Positions 5,607 through 13,800 of a stretch of 14,313 nucleotides of DNA are shown in pieces. Made by a program: the position numbers and the translations under genes. Under the pieces are notes generated by a model that saw nothing but the letters and a program-made list of their open reading frames with translations, was not told the DNA's origin and made no database searches. Origin of the DNA: UBA1672 sp964587815 (GTDB lineage: Bacteria; Pseudomonadota; Alphaproteobacteria; Micavibrionales; Micavibrionaceae); contig CAZPMH010000034.1 of NCBI GenBank assembly GCA_964587815.1, forward strand, positions 1 to 14,313, given 5' to 3'. Numbering within the stretch: position 1 is the first letter of the stretch; each line of letters opens with the position of its first letter.

Positions 5607-7690
5607 CCACCCCGAAAATACTTAATCGCCTGATCACGTTCGAACAAATAAAGGAGCGTTTTTAGCGCAACGCCACGTTCCGTTTTGAGATCCGGATCTT
5701 TAGAGATGATCAGCTTTGCGTCATCACGCGCCGCCGCAAGCAAGTCACCATGCGCCGCAATCTGCGCCAGTTTAAAATCCGTTGCGCCGCTTTGCTTCGT
5801 GCCCAGAATATCGCCGCCGCCGCGCAGTTCAAGGTCTTTTTCGGCAATAAGGAACCCGTCTTCCGTCTCGCGCATGATCTCTAAACGCTCCTTCGCGACC
5901 TCACCCAATGGCCCTGTGTAGAGCAAGAAGCAGTAAGATTGCGCCGACCCACGACCCACGCGCCCGCGCAACTGATGCAACTGCGACAGGCCGAACCGCT
6001 CCGCATGCTCAATCACCATGATTGTGGCTTCGGGTACATTAACGCCAACCTCAATCACCGTCGTTGCCACAAGAATATCAAGATCGCCTGCGGCAAATTT
6101 CTCCATCACCGCATCTTTTTCCGCAGGCTTCATGCGCCCATGCACAAGGCCGACACGCTCCCCGAATACTTGCTGCAACACATCAAACCGCTCCTCCGCG
6201 GCGGCCAAATCCATAAATTCCGATTCCTCAACAAGAGGGCACACCCAATAAACCCGCGTACCATCGGCGATTTTGCGCTTTAACCCTGCAACAACCTGAT
6301 CCAGCTTATCTGAAGAAAACAACATGGTTTCAATCGGCTTGCGTCCTGGCGGCTTCTCATCCAGCTTCGACACCTCCATATCGCCATAGGCTGTCAGCGC
6401 TAGCGTGCGCGGAATAGGGGTCGCCGTCATAACCAGAATGTCTGTTCCCTTGCTCTTATTCGATAACTCCAACCTTTGATGTACGCCAAAACGGTGTTGT
6501 TCATCAATCACCGCCAGTCCCAAATCGTGGTAGTCAACGCCGTCCTGAAAAATCGCGTGTGTACCAATCACAACCTGCGCCGCACCATTACGAATTTGCT
6601 GCAAAATTGTCTCTCGTGCCTTACCTTTATCGCGTCCCGTTAGTGTTACAAACCGGACACCTGCCGCATCCAGCCAAGGCTTGAGGCTCTGCTCGTGTTG
6701 ACGCGCCAAAATCTCCGTGGGCGCCATCAGTGCAGCCTGCGCGCCATTCTCTACCGCATTCATCATCGCAAATGCTGCAACAACGGTCTTCCCGCTCCCG
6801 ACATCACCCTGCAGCAAGCGCAACATCCGCGCTGGTTCTGCCATATCCGCATCAATATCGGCAAGGCTACTTTCTTGTGCGCCCGTAAGGTCAAATGGCA
6901 AAACAGATTCTATTTTCTCTCGCAAAACGGAGGAGGGCGCAAAAGACCGTCCGTTAATCTTGCGCTGCCGATCACGCACCAGCGCGAGCGTCAACTGATT
7001 GGCCAGCAATTCATCATAGGCCAACCGCGCCCGAACAGGATGCAACGGCTCTAACGCGTCTTCACTTTTGGGAGCGTGCAAAGCCTGTACGCATACATCC
7101 CAATCATCCCATCCCTCACGCGCTTTGTGCGCAGCATCCAGCCATTCAGGTAAGGCAGGGACAGCCTGAACCGCAGCATTCATGCTCTTACGCAGAATTT
7201 TATTCGTCACACCCGCGGTCAACGGGTAAATCGGCTCAACACTCTCCAGAGTCTCCCGCGCGGCGGAAAGCACTACATCAGGGTGCATCATTTGCGGTTG
7301 GCCTTGAAAATATTCGACCTTCCCGCTAATCACGACAGGCTGGCCGATAGGTAGTAACTTCTCCGCCCACGGTTTTTTAATATGAAAAAAGACGAGGGAT
7401 ATACTCCCGCTCTCATCAGATGCCACCACACGATAGGGCAGGGATTTACGCGCATTCGGCATGTGCCGCTCCACCGTCACTTCGGTCGTGATGATTTTTC
7501 CATTTGGCGCATGCGTGACAGGGCAACTATACCGCCGATCAATAAAATCAACCGGCGCATGAAACAACAGATCAAGGATTTTCCCACCACCAATCAACTT
7601 TTCAATCAGCTTACCATTGCGCGGCCCGATACCAGGCAGGCTGGTAATACCGATAAACAGCGGATCCAATACAAAGGGGCGTTGACTCAT
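5603..7690 (-). CDS. recG: ATP-dependent DNA helicase RecG
   Basis: RecG is a superfamily 2 double-stranded DNA translocase that remodels stalled replication forks and branch-migrates Holliday junctions and D-/R-loops. The 695-residue length matches E. coli RecG (693). In order: a short helix-hairpin-like start LPGIGPRNG (18-26), the wedge OB-fold domain (about 60-140), Walker A GDVGSGKT (295-302), motif Ia APTEILARQH, motif II DEQHRFGV (396-403, the RecG-type DEQH box), motif III TATPIPRTL (422-430), VATTVIEVGVNVPEA (541-555), and motif VI QLRGRVGRG (573-581). The C-terminal region with GGGDILGTKQSG follows. All catalytic motifs look intact. The ATG at 7690 is preceded by a weak TAGGCC sequence. 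The gene is divergent from sdhE across 87 bases. Confidence 0.98.
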   Translation of the reverse strand: MSQRPFVLDPLFIGITSLPGIGPRNGKLIEKLIGGGKILDLLFHAPVDFIDRRYSCPVTHAPNGKIITTEVTVERHMPNARKSLPYRVVASDESGSISLVFFHIKKPWAEKLLPIGQPVVISGKVEYFQGQPQMMHPDVVLSAARETLESVEPIYPLTAGVTNKILRKSMNAAVQAVPALPEWLDAAHKAREGWDDWDVCVQALHAPKSEDALEPLHPVRARLAYDELLANQLTLALVRDRQRKINGRSFAPSSVLREKIESVLPFDLTGAQESSLADIDADMAEPARMLRLLQGDVGSGKTVVAAFAMMNAVENGAQAALMAPTEILARQHEQSLKPWLDAAGVRFVTLTGRDKGKARETILQQIRNGAAQVVIGTHAIFQDGVDYHDLGLAVIDEQHRFGVHQRLELSNKSKGTDILVMTATPIPRTLALTAYGDMEVSKLDEKPPGRKPIETMLFSSDKLDQVVAGLKRKIADGTRVYWVCPLVEESEFMDLAAAEERFDVLQQVFGERVGLVHGRMKPAEKDAVMEKFAAGDLDILVATTVIEVGVNVPEATIMVIEHAERFGLSQLHQLRGRVGRGSAQSYCFLLYTGPLGEVAKERLEIMRETEDGFLIAEKDLELRGGGDILGTKQSGATDFKLAQIAAHGDLLAAARDDAKLIISKDPDLKTERGVALKTLLYLFERDQAIKYFRGG

Positions 7691-7777
7691 AGGCCTAAAA
7701 ATCGTTCTCTAATCGTGGTGTGACAGAACAAAACACTACGCGAAAAAACAAAAGCTGTGAAGTGAGGCAAACCGAAT

Positions 7778-8086
7778 ATGAGCGATGACAACGTGATAAG
7801 GCCGTTCGAACCGGGCGGCAAACCGGGCGAATTAATCGAGAATAAACGCCGCCGCCTGATTTTCCGCGCCGATCACCGCGGGACAAAGGAAATGGACATC
7901 CTGCTCGGCACGTTTGCAAAACAGAACGTGCCCGATTTCAGCGAAGAAGAGCTAACCGAATTTGACACGCTTTTGTCCCACAATGACCCTGATTTGTATA
8001 ACTGGATCACGGGGAAGGAAACTCCGCCTGACAGTGTTGCGCAAATGGCAGCCTTTCAAAAACTCTGCACACATAAAGTGGTTTAA
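7778..8086 (+). CDS. sdhE: Succinate dehydrogenase assembly factor SdhE (FAD assembly, DUF339)
   Basis: SdhE is a small soluble protein that binds SdhA and promotes covalent attachment of FAD, so it is needed for active succinate dehydrogenase (TCA cycle and respiratory chain). The 102-residue product shows the family signature: NKRRRLIFRADHRGTKEMDILLGTFA (about 22-47), with the conserved RGxxE motif at 34-38. An acidic helical part (SEEELTEFDTLL) and the conserved DPDLYNWITG segment (70-79) follow, with a short C-terminal helix. A purine stretch GTGAGG lies about 11 bases upstream of the ATG. The first 20 residues are a non-conserved extension. In alphaproteobacteria sdhE commonly lies between recG and mfd, as here, although other genes now separate it from mfd. 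Confidence 0.93.
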   Translation: MSDDNVIRPFEPGGKPGELIENKRRRLIFRADHRGTKEMDILLGTFAKQNVPDFSEEELTEFDTLLSHNDPDLYNWITGKETPPDSVAQMAAFQKLCTHKVV

Positions 8087-8107
8087 AGAAGTATGAAAGA
8101 AAATATA

Positions 8108-8827
8108 CTAAAGTTCTAAGCCCTCAGTTGACCATAAAGGGGGGCGTTCATCTTTAGGCAGGCTGTAATAATCTTCAATCCAAGCCAGCCTTTCTTCAGT
8201 TTCTTCATCCAGCCTATCCATCGTTTCATGAATGTAGGCGATTTGACTTTCCTCAAATTTACGCACTTCATCCAGTTGCATGAGGGCACTGTGATACTGA
8301 AAAGTTATGCGACCCAATAAGTTATCATTTCGCAAAACTTTATCTTCAGCGTCCTCGATATTTCCTAAACAATACTTAAGTTCTCCTGAGAACCTCTCAC
8401 GCTGATCATAATAACTTTGCATCTTCAGTCTACTATGAAATTCGACATCACTTTCATCATCTTGACCCGACAATTCCGTATCAATTCCATCTTCTTTGCT
8501 GTGATGAGGAATGCGATCGTTGATGTCTTGTATCGACAGAAAACGTGAATACCTGTAAACGTCTTCAGCTAATTCGGGTGATCCCGCATCTTCACAACAT
8601 TTTTCAATAGCATCACGCATTTTCTCTGGTGTGCTCATATCACGTCCAAAGCTCAAAGCACGCTTCAAAACATGATCATGAAGTGAACGATTATGAACAT
8701 CACTGCTCATCTGTTTTGCAGAGGCATATGTGCTACTGTCAGAAAAGTCATCAATCCTAGCGGCCGTACGATAACCAAAGAAAGTGGATAGCAAACCCCT
8801 TTTAATCACGCCTTCTTGTAACTGCAT
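8108..8827 (-). CDS. Hypothetical acidic, probably coiled-coil protein
   Basis: I do not recognise this gene. The ATG at 8827 has a good ribosome site (AGGTGA just upstream), which supports real translation. The 239-residue product has no signal peptide or membrane helix. The N-terminal third is polar and mixed; residues about 70-95 hold a Cys pair (Cys77-Cys78) in a helical stretch; residues 115-130 are highly acidic. The C-terminal half (about 135-225) is charged, helix-forming and rich in Glu, Leu and Arg, with coiled-coil character (for example LDEVRKFEESQIAYIHETMDR). It ends with a Pro-rich tail PKDERPPLW. The DNA is AT-richer than the flanking genes. It lies downstream of btaB on the same strand, separated by 70 bases, and is convergent with sdhE. 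Together with its position inside the sdhE-mfd interval this suggests acquired or lineage-specific DNA. Function unknown. Confidence 0.72.
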   Translation of the reverse strand: MQLQEGVIKRGLLSTFFGYRTAARIDDFSDSSTYASAKQMSSDVHNRSLHDHVLKRALSFGRDMSTPEKMRDAIEKCCEDAGSPELAEDVYRYSRFLSIQDINDRIPHHSKEDGIDTELSGQDDESDVEFHSRLKMQSYYDQRERFSGELKYCLGNIEDAEDKVLRNDNLLGRITFQYHSALMQLDEVRKFEESQIAYIHETMDRLDEETEERLAWIEDYYSLPKDERPPLWSTEGLEL

Positions 8828-8877
8828 AAATCACCTATTTTTCTTTCGAAAATAACATATTGGCGAAGTAAGAGACA

Positions 8878-8909
8878 ACAAAAAAGAAGTTTTTTGCCTA
8901 AACCTTCTT
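8878..8909 (-). terminator. Weak intrinsic terminator candidate after btaB
   Basis: On the minus strand AAGAAG (8904-8909, in the last btaB codons) can pair with CTTCTT (8884-8889), followed by a T tract (8880-8885 region). The stem is only six AT-rich pairs with a 14-base loop, so termination would be inefficient. Confidence 0.25.
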
Positions 8910-9446
8910 AAAAACGGCGCGGTAGGCGTAGCGTTTATACATATGCTGCACCTCTAGCGTGCCTTTTTTCTCAAGTTCAAGGCGTTTCAGATAATCCAGA
9001 ATTTCAGGCTTGTGATAGACGTGGAATTGTTTCAGCCACCAGAAAATGAAAGAGCGAGCAGGTTTGGGCAAATCTTCCTGCCCGCCGAAATCAACAATAT
9101 GAATTTCACCACCGGAAGGGAGGAGCTCTAGCGCNNNNNNNNNNNNNNNNNNNNNNNNNNNNNNNNNNNNNNNNNNNNNNNNNNNNNNNNNNNNNNNNNN
9201 NNNNNNNNNNNNNNNNNNNNNNNNNNNNNNNNNNACCAGATTGCGCGCTGTGCCGCATCCAACCTCGCACACATCCTCCCCATCTTGTGCGTCCAGCCCT
9301 TCAATCAGCTGGTCACGACCGAGAAGATAATATTTGCGTGTGAAATCATAAATATGACGCGTCCAACGATACATCTTGTCCATATTGGACTTGATTTGCG
9401 CCTCATTGGCGTTATTTTGCGTCTTGTTCATGCGTTCAATCGCCAT
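8898..9446 (-). CDS. btaB: Betaine-lipid N-methyltransferase BtaB, interrupted by an assembly gap
   Basis: This S-adenosylmethionine-dependent methyltransferase is expected to add three methyl groups to diacylglyceryl-homoserine, made by BtaA, to give DGTS. The N-terminal part has NMDKMYRWTRHIYDFTRKYYLLGRD (about 21-45), a family-like helical lead-in, then SAM motif I EVGCGTARNL (61-70). The C-terminal part has the LLPSGGEIHIVDF strand-turn-strand (motif III region), followed by FWWLKQFHVYHKP and the closing VQHMYKRYAYRAVFKKV. Between them 100 N replace the middle of the Rossmann fold. Only about 50 residues separate motif I from motif III, whereas about 80-90 is usual in class I enzymes, so real sequence is probably longer than the placeholder. 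The ATG lies three bases after the btaA stop, and the pairing with btaA is the main support for the specific function. Confidence 0.82.
   Translation of the reverse strand: MAIERMNKTQNNANEAQIKSNMDKMYRWTRHIYDFTRKYYLLGRDQLIEGLDAQDGEDVCEVGCGTARNLXXXXXXXXXXXXXXXXXXXXXXXXXXXXXXXXXXALELLPSGGEIHIVDFGGQEDLPKPARSFIFWWLKQFHVYHKPEILDYLKRLELEKKGTLEVQHMYKRYAYRAVFKKV
9135..9234. other. Assembly gap (100 N)
   Basis: Exactly 100 consecutive N interrupt btaB. A round length of 100 is the usual placeholder for a gap of unknown size, so coordinates to the right are relative and the order across the gap rests on scaffolding. Matching methyltransferase halves in the same orientation on both sides support correct joining. 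Confidence 0.97.
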
Positions 9447-9449
9447 TAT

Positions 9450-10736
9450 CTATGCCGCCTTTTTGTTCGCTTTGGCACGGTTCAAAGTGTAGGTGTGGAA
9501 TCCACCGTAAATGGAAGAGCGGTCTTCCTCATTGCGCGGCGCGGCTAAAGATTCATCATAATCCCACGGAGACAGATTATCATCAGTCAGGCCTTCGGTT
9601 AAGGGGCTTTCATCGCCCGCAGTGCGGAAGATAACACGCGCGCCATCTGTCGCTGAGCGCAGAACAGCAGACCATAAATCATTCAGCTGTTCGTCATTCA
9701 TCCAATCCTGCGCATCTAAGAAAACGTATGCATCAACACTATCCGCGCCTTGCGAGTCCAGATATTCCGTGATCGTCGAATGAACCACCTGCGCCTTATC
9801 TGCATTCGCCTTAAGCATTTCATAATTCTCAGGCTTTAAATACCGTGGCACAGCCTGCTTATTCTCTCTGTCATACTCGCGACCGAAAGCCTGCCACGCG
9901 AAATAATTATCATTGATCGGGAATTGACACGCCATGCGCTCCAAACGCGCCTTTAAAAGGGATGCCATATCGCCCTTCGCCGACTCATTCAACTCATCAA
10001 ACTGAGAAGGGGGAATACCGAGCCCGTAAAGAGACTCTGGCTTGCCGCACATGCGCTTTACGAATCTCTTTTCAAACAATGGCCCGAGCGTTTTATCAAA
10101 AATAACCTTTTGCTCTTCCATCGTGCGCGCCTCTAATAAGTCACGGGGATTTTGCCCGTACATCTTCGCCACAAAATGAACGCCACCGATAAATTTCCCA
10201 AGTAAACCAAAGCGGTATAGGTTTTTCTTAAATAAGTTTATGCGCCGCCCGTGTCGTAAAGTAAACTTATCCCAATAATCACGCGTGTAGGTGTCAAGGT
10301 GTGGCTTAATATATTTATCATAATTCGCCACGTTGCGTTTATCATCTGCGCAACCGAAGAACAAAAAGAAGCTCTCATAATCTGGCAAATGCTTCAATGC
10401 GGCAATTTTTAAACGCCCAAGAGCCACATGATGCGGGTTCAAATCAACCGCCGTCACTGATTTCGGGTTCTCGGTCAGATAATTCATCATATTACAACCG
10501 CCCGAGCAAATGGTCATAATACGTGTTGTTTCGTCGATCTTCATCGCAGGGATGTCGACTTCGGGATCTTCCCAAATTTGCGGATAAACAAAACCGCTAA
10601 ACGCGAGGGTAAACAAACGCTCTTGAAAGCCACGTTTACTCGTGACCTTATTCCCGTCGCCCAAAACGGCCTTTTTCAGTAATTTCTTATCAGCAACCGT
10701 CTCAGTATTAGTCATGCCTTGCGTATCCGCACTCAA
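9450..10736 (-). CDS. btaA: S-adenosylmethionine:diacylglycerol 3-amino-3-carboxypropyl transferase BtaA (DUF3419)
   Basis: BtaA starts betaine-lipid synthesis. It transfers the 3-amino-3-carboxypropyl group of S-adenosylmethionine to the free hydroxyl of diacylglycerol, giving diacylglyceryl-homoserine at the membrane surface. The 428-residue product shows the DUF3419 pattern: FSGFVYPQIWEDPEVDIPAM (46-65), a SAM-binding glycine loop ICSGGCN (76-82), the acidic strand end VDLNPHH (97-103), and a YESFFLFFGCAD segment. The C-terminal half contains VHSTITEYL, the VDAYVFLDAQDWM strand region (second Rossmann-like half), RVIFRTAGDES, and the tail SIYGGFHTYTLNRAK. R. sphaeroides BtaA is of similar size. 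The longest frame starts with TTG at 10736, ten bases after AAGGGA; ATG at 10715 (residue 8) is an alternative. btaB follows after three bases. Confidence 0.92.
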   Translation of the reverse strand: MSADTQGMTNTETVADKKLLKKAVLGDGNKVTSKRGFQERLFTLAFSGFVYPQIWEDPEVDIPAMKIDETTRIMTICSGGCNMMNYLTENPKSVTAVDLNPHHVALGRLKIAALKHLPDYESFFLFFGCADDKRNVANYDKYIKPHLDTYTRDYWDKFTLRHGRRINLFKKNLYRFGLLGKFIGGVHFVAKMYGQNPRDLLEARTMEEQKVIFDKTLGPLFEKRFVKRMCGKPESLYGLGIPPSQFDELNESAKGDMASLLKARLERMACQFPINDNYFAWQAFGREYDRENKQAVPRYLKPENYEMLKANADKAQVVHSTITEYLDSQGADSVDAYVFLDAQDWMNDEQLNDLWSAVLRSATDGARVIFRTAGDESPLTEGLTDDNLSPWDYDESLAAPRNEEDRSSIYGGFHTYTLNRAKANKKAA

Positions 10737-10750
10737 TTTACGTGTATCCC

Positions 10751-10778
10751 TTGAAATAGTCTAAAACCTATATATAAA
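10751..10778 (+). promoter_or_regulatory. Candidate mfd promoter
   Basis: TTGAAA (10751-10756), a 16-base spacer and TATAAA (10773-10778) match sigma-70 elements well (five of six at each hexamer). The predicted start near 10785 leaves a leader of about 42 bases before the mfd GTG, with AAGG eight bases upstream of it. Confidence 0.5.
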
Positions 10779-10799
10779 AACCATACCAAACGCAAACAA
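10771..10799 (-). promoter_or_regulatory. Candidate btaA promoter, sharing its -10 with the mfd promoter
   Basis: On the minus strand TTGTTT (10794-10799) and TATATA (10771-10776) are 17 bases apart. The predicted start near 10764 leaves about 28 bases to the TTG start of btaA. The -10 overlaps that of the mfd promoter. I see no TGTCAT-type Pho box, although bta genes are phosphate-starvation-induced in S. meliloti. Confidence 0.35.
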
Positions 10800-10826
10800 C
10801 ATTTTTTTAGAATAAAGGCAAAATCT

Positions 10827-13800
10827 GTGCACAGCAGCGCCACGAAAGAGCAGGCTAAAAGCCAAACAGATAACGGCTTCACAACAATTTACGGCGCACC
10901 GGAAGGGCAGGATGCCCGCATTCTTGCTGATAAAGCGCGTGGCATCATGCCTGATGATGGTGTTCTGGTTCATGTCGCGCTCAGCGATAACCGCATTCAA
11001 ACGCTGGCCGATCTTCTGGCCTTCTTTGCACCAGATGTGAAGGTTCTCTGCTTGCCGGCGTGGGATTGTTTGCCTTACGATCGCGTTTCGCCCCACGGTG
11101 ATGTTGTGGCAGAGCGCGTGGCGGCACTAACCACCCTTATGTTGTGGCAGAATGAAAGTAAACGCTATCCGCGCATCCTACTCACCAGCGTCAACGCATC
11201 ACTACAGCGGGTCATGCCCCGCAATACGTTAGAGGAAGCGACATTAAGTGTCGAAAAGGACGGCGCGCTTGATATTGATAAACTAACGGTTTTCCTTACC
11301 CAAAACGGCTACATCCGAAATGACACCGTGCGCGAGGCAGGGGACTTCGCCATTCGTGGCGGATTGATAGACTTATATCCTGCCGGATACGAAAACCCCT
11401 TGCGAATCGATTTATTTGGCGATGAGGTGGAAAGCATAAAAACGTTCGATCCGTTGTCACAACGCACAGTGGAAGAAATCAAAGGCTTTACGCTCAAGCC
11501 CGTGACGGAATTCTTCTTTAACGATGACTCAATCGCGACTTTTCGCCGCGCCTATCGCGAAGCATTCGGGATGCCTGATAAGGACGACCCGCTTTACAAT
11601 GCCGTCAGTAACGGACAACGCTATAACGGCATGGAACATTGGCTCCCGCTCTTCTACGATAAAATGGAAACCATTTTTGATTACGCCCCAAACGCGCAAG
11701 TGACACTCGACCATCACGCATGGGATGCCTATATCGACCGCATTGATCAGGTCAAAGATTTTTATCAAGCGCGTAAAACCTTGCAAGAAGCCGCCGCCGC
11801 AAAGAAAAACAAGGAAAAGGCCACTATTTCAGGAACAATATACAACCCGATTGCGCCTAAAGCCCTCTACATCATGCCTGAAGAGTGGCGCAGCTATAAA
11901 GCAGATGCTGAACAGTTCACACCGTTCGGCGCGCCGGAGGAGAGCGCTGAACACGATGCGGGCGCGAGAAAAAGCCGAAATTTTTCAGATATTCGCGCGA
12001 TGCCAAACGGCGATGTTTTCGCGGAATTGAAAAAACATATTCAGAGCCTTCAAAAACAAGGCAAGAAAACACTTCTTGCCGCCTACAGTGAAGGGTCAAA
12101 GGAACGCCTTAAAGGGTTAATAGAAAACGCGAATTTCAAGAATATTGTAAATCTACAAGACGCCCGCGATATCAAAAAGCTCAAAACCGACGCTATCGGC
12201 ATGTGCATTATGCCTCTTGAGAATGGCTTTAATGCCAATGATATCGCTGTGCTAACCGAACAGGATATTTTAGGAGATCGTCTGGCGCGTAAGGCTAAGA
12301 AAACGCGCAAGGCTGATAATTTCCTCACCGAAGTCTCCGCACTCGACGAAGGTGACCTGGTGGTTCATGTTGATCACGGCATCGGGCGTTTCATCGCGTT
12401 AGAAACGATCAACGCAACAGGAATCGTCAATGATTGTCTGAAAATCGAATATGCAGGCGGAGACAAGCTGTTTGTGCCCGTGGTGAATCTGGAGGTTCTG
12501 TCGCGATTCGGCTCAGATGAAGGGACTACACAGCTGGATAAACTCGGCGGAGCAGGGTGGCAGTCGCGCAAAGCCCGTGCAAAGAAAAACCTGATGGAAA
12601 TCGCCGATAAACTGCTCGGTATAGCCGCAGCACGTCAATTGCGCAAGGCCGATCAATTACAAATTGGTGATGCACTCTACAATGAATTTGTTGCGCGCTT
12701 CCCCTACAACGAAACCGAAGATCAGGAGCGCAGCATAAACGCCGTTCTGGAGGATATGGCAGGCACATATCCGATGGATCATCTGGTATGCGGCGATGTG
12801 GGCTTCGGTAAGACTGAGGTTGCCTTGCGCGCGGCTTATGTTGCGGCCATGTCAGGCGTTCAGGTCGCGGTTGTTGTGCCAACAACATTACTGGCGCGCC
12901 AACACTACAACAACTTTATAAAACGGTTTGAGGGAACAGGGATCCGCATTGGACAACTTTCGCGTATGGTGTCCGCAAAAGACGCAAAATTGACAAAAGA
13001 AGGCTTGGACAGCGGTGAGGTGCAAATCGTCATAGGCACGCACGCACTGTTCGCAAAAACGTTGAAATTCAACAATCTGGGACTTCTGATTGTTGATGAA
13101 GAGCAACGCTTTGGCGTGAAGCAAAAAGAAAAACTAAAAGAGCTCAAAAACAACATTCATGTCTTAACCCTTACTGCAACGCCGATTCCGCGTACCCTGC
13201 AAATGTCCTTAACAGGCGTAAAGGAAATGAGCCTGATCACAACGCCGCCTGTTGATCGCCTCGCTATTCGCACTTTTGTCATGCCTACCGACGAAGTCGT
13301 CATCCGAGACGCTTTGCTGCGCGAAAAATATCGAGGCGGGCAGAGTTTCTATGTTGTGCCACGCGTGAAAGATTTAAAAGAAATCAAAGACATGCTGCGC
13401 GAGGCTGTGCCTGAAATTAAGGTAATTGATGCACACGGGCAAATGACGCCTGCTGAATTAGAAGACCGCATGACCGCATTCTATGACGGTCAATACGATG
13501 TCTTGCTCGCAACAAACATCATTGAGAGCGGTATAGACATCCCCACCGCAAATACCATGATCGTCCACCGCGCCGATATGTTCGGCCTCGCGCAACTTTA
13601 TCAAATCAGGGGACGAATCGGCCGCTCTAAGGTACGCGCTTACGCCTACCTTACATACAAACCAAACGCGATTCTGAGCCCCAATGCGCAGAAGCGTCTG
13701 GAAGTCATGGAAACGTTGGATACACTAGGGTCCGGCTTCCAACTTGCAAGCCACGACATGGACATCCGCGGTGCAGGAAACTTACTCGGTGACGCACAAA

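Noticed and set aside
7691..7777. Divergent promoters between recG and sdhE
   Set aside because: Only poor matches to -35 and -10 elements on either strand; nothing I could place with confidence.
10737..10826. Pho box upstream of btaA
   Set aside because: Looked for paired TGTCAT-like repeats on both strands and found none.
11917..13156. Minus-strand frames opposite mfd (for example 12526-12888)
   Set aside because: mfd is continuous through this region with intact RNAP-interaction and motor motifs; the antisense peptides resemble nothing.
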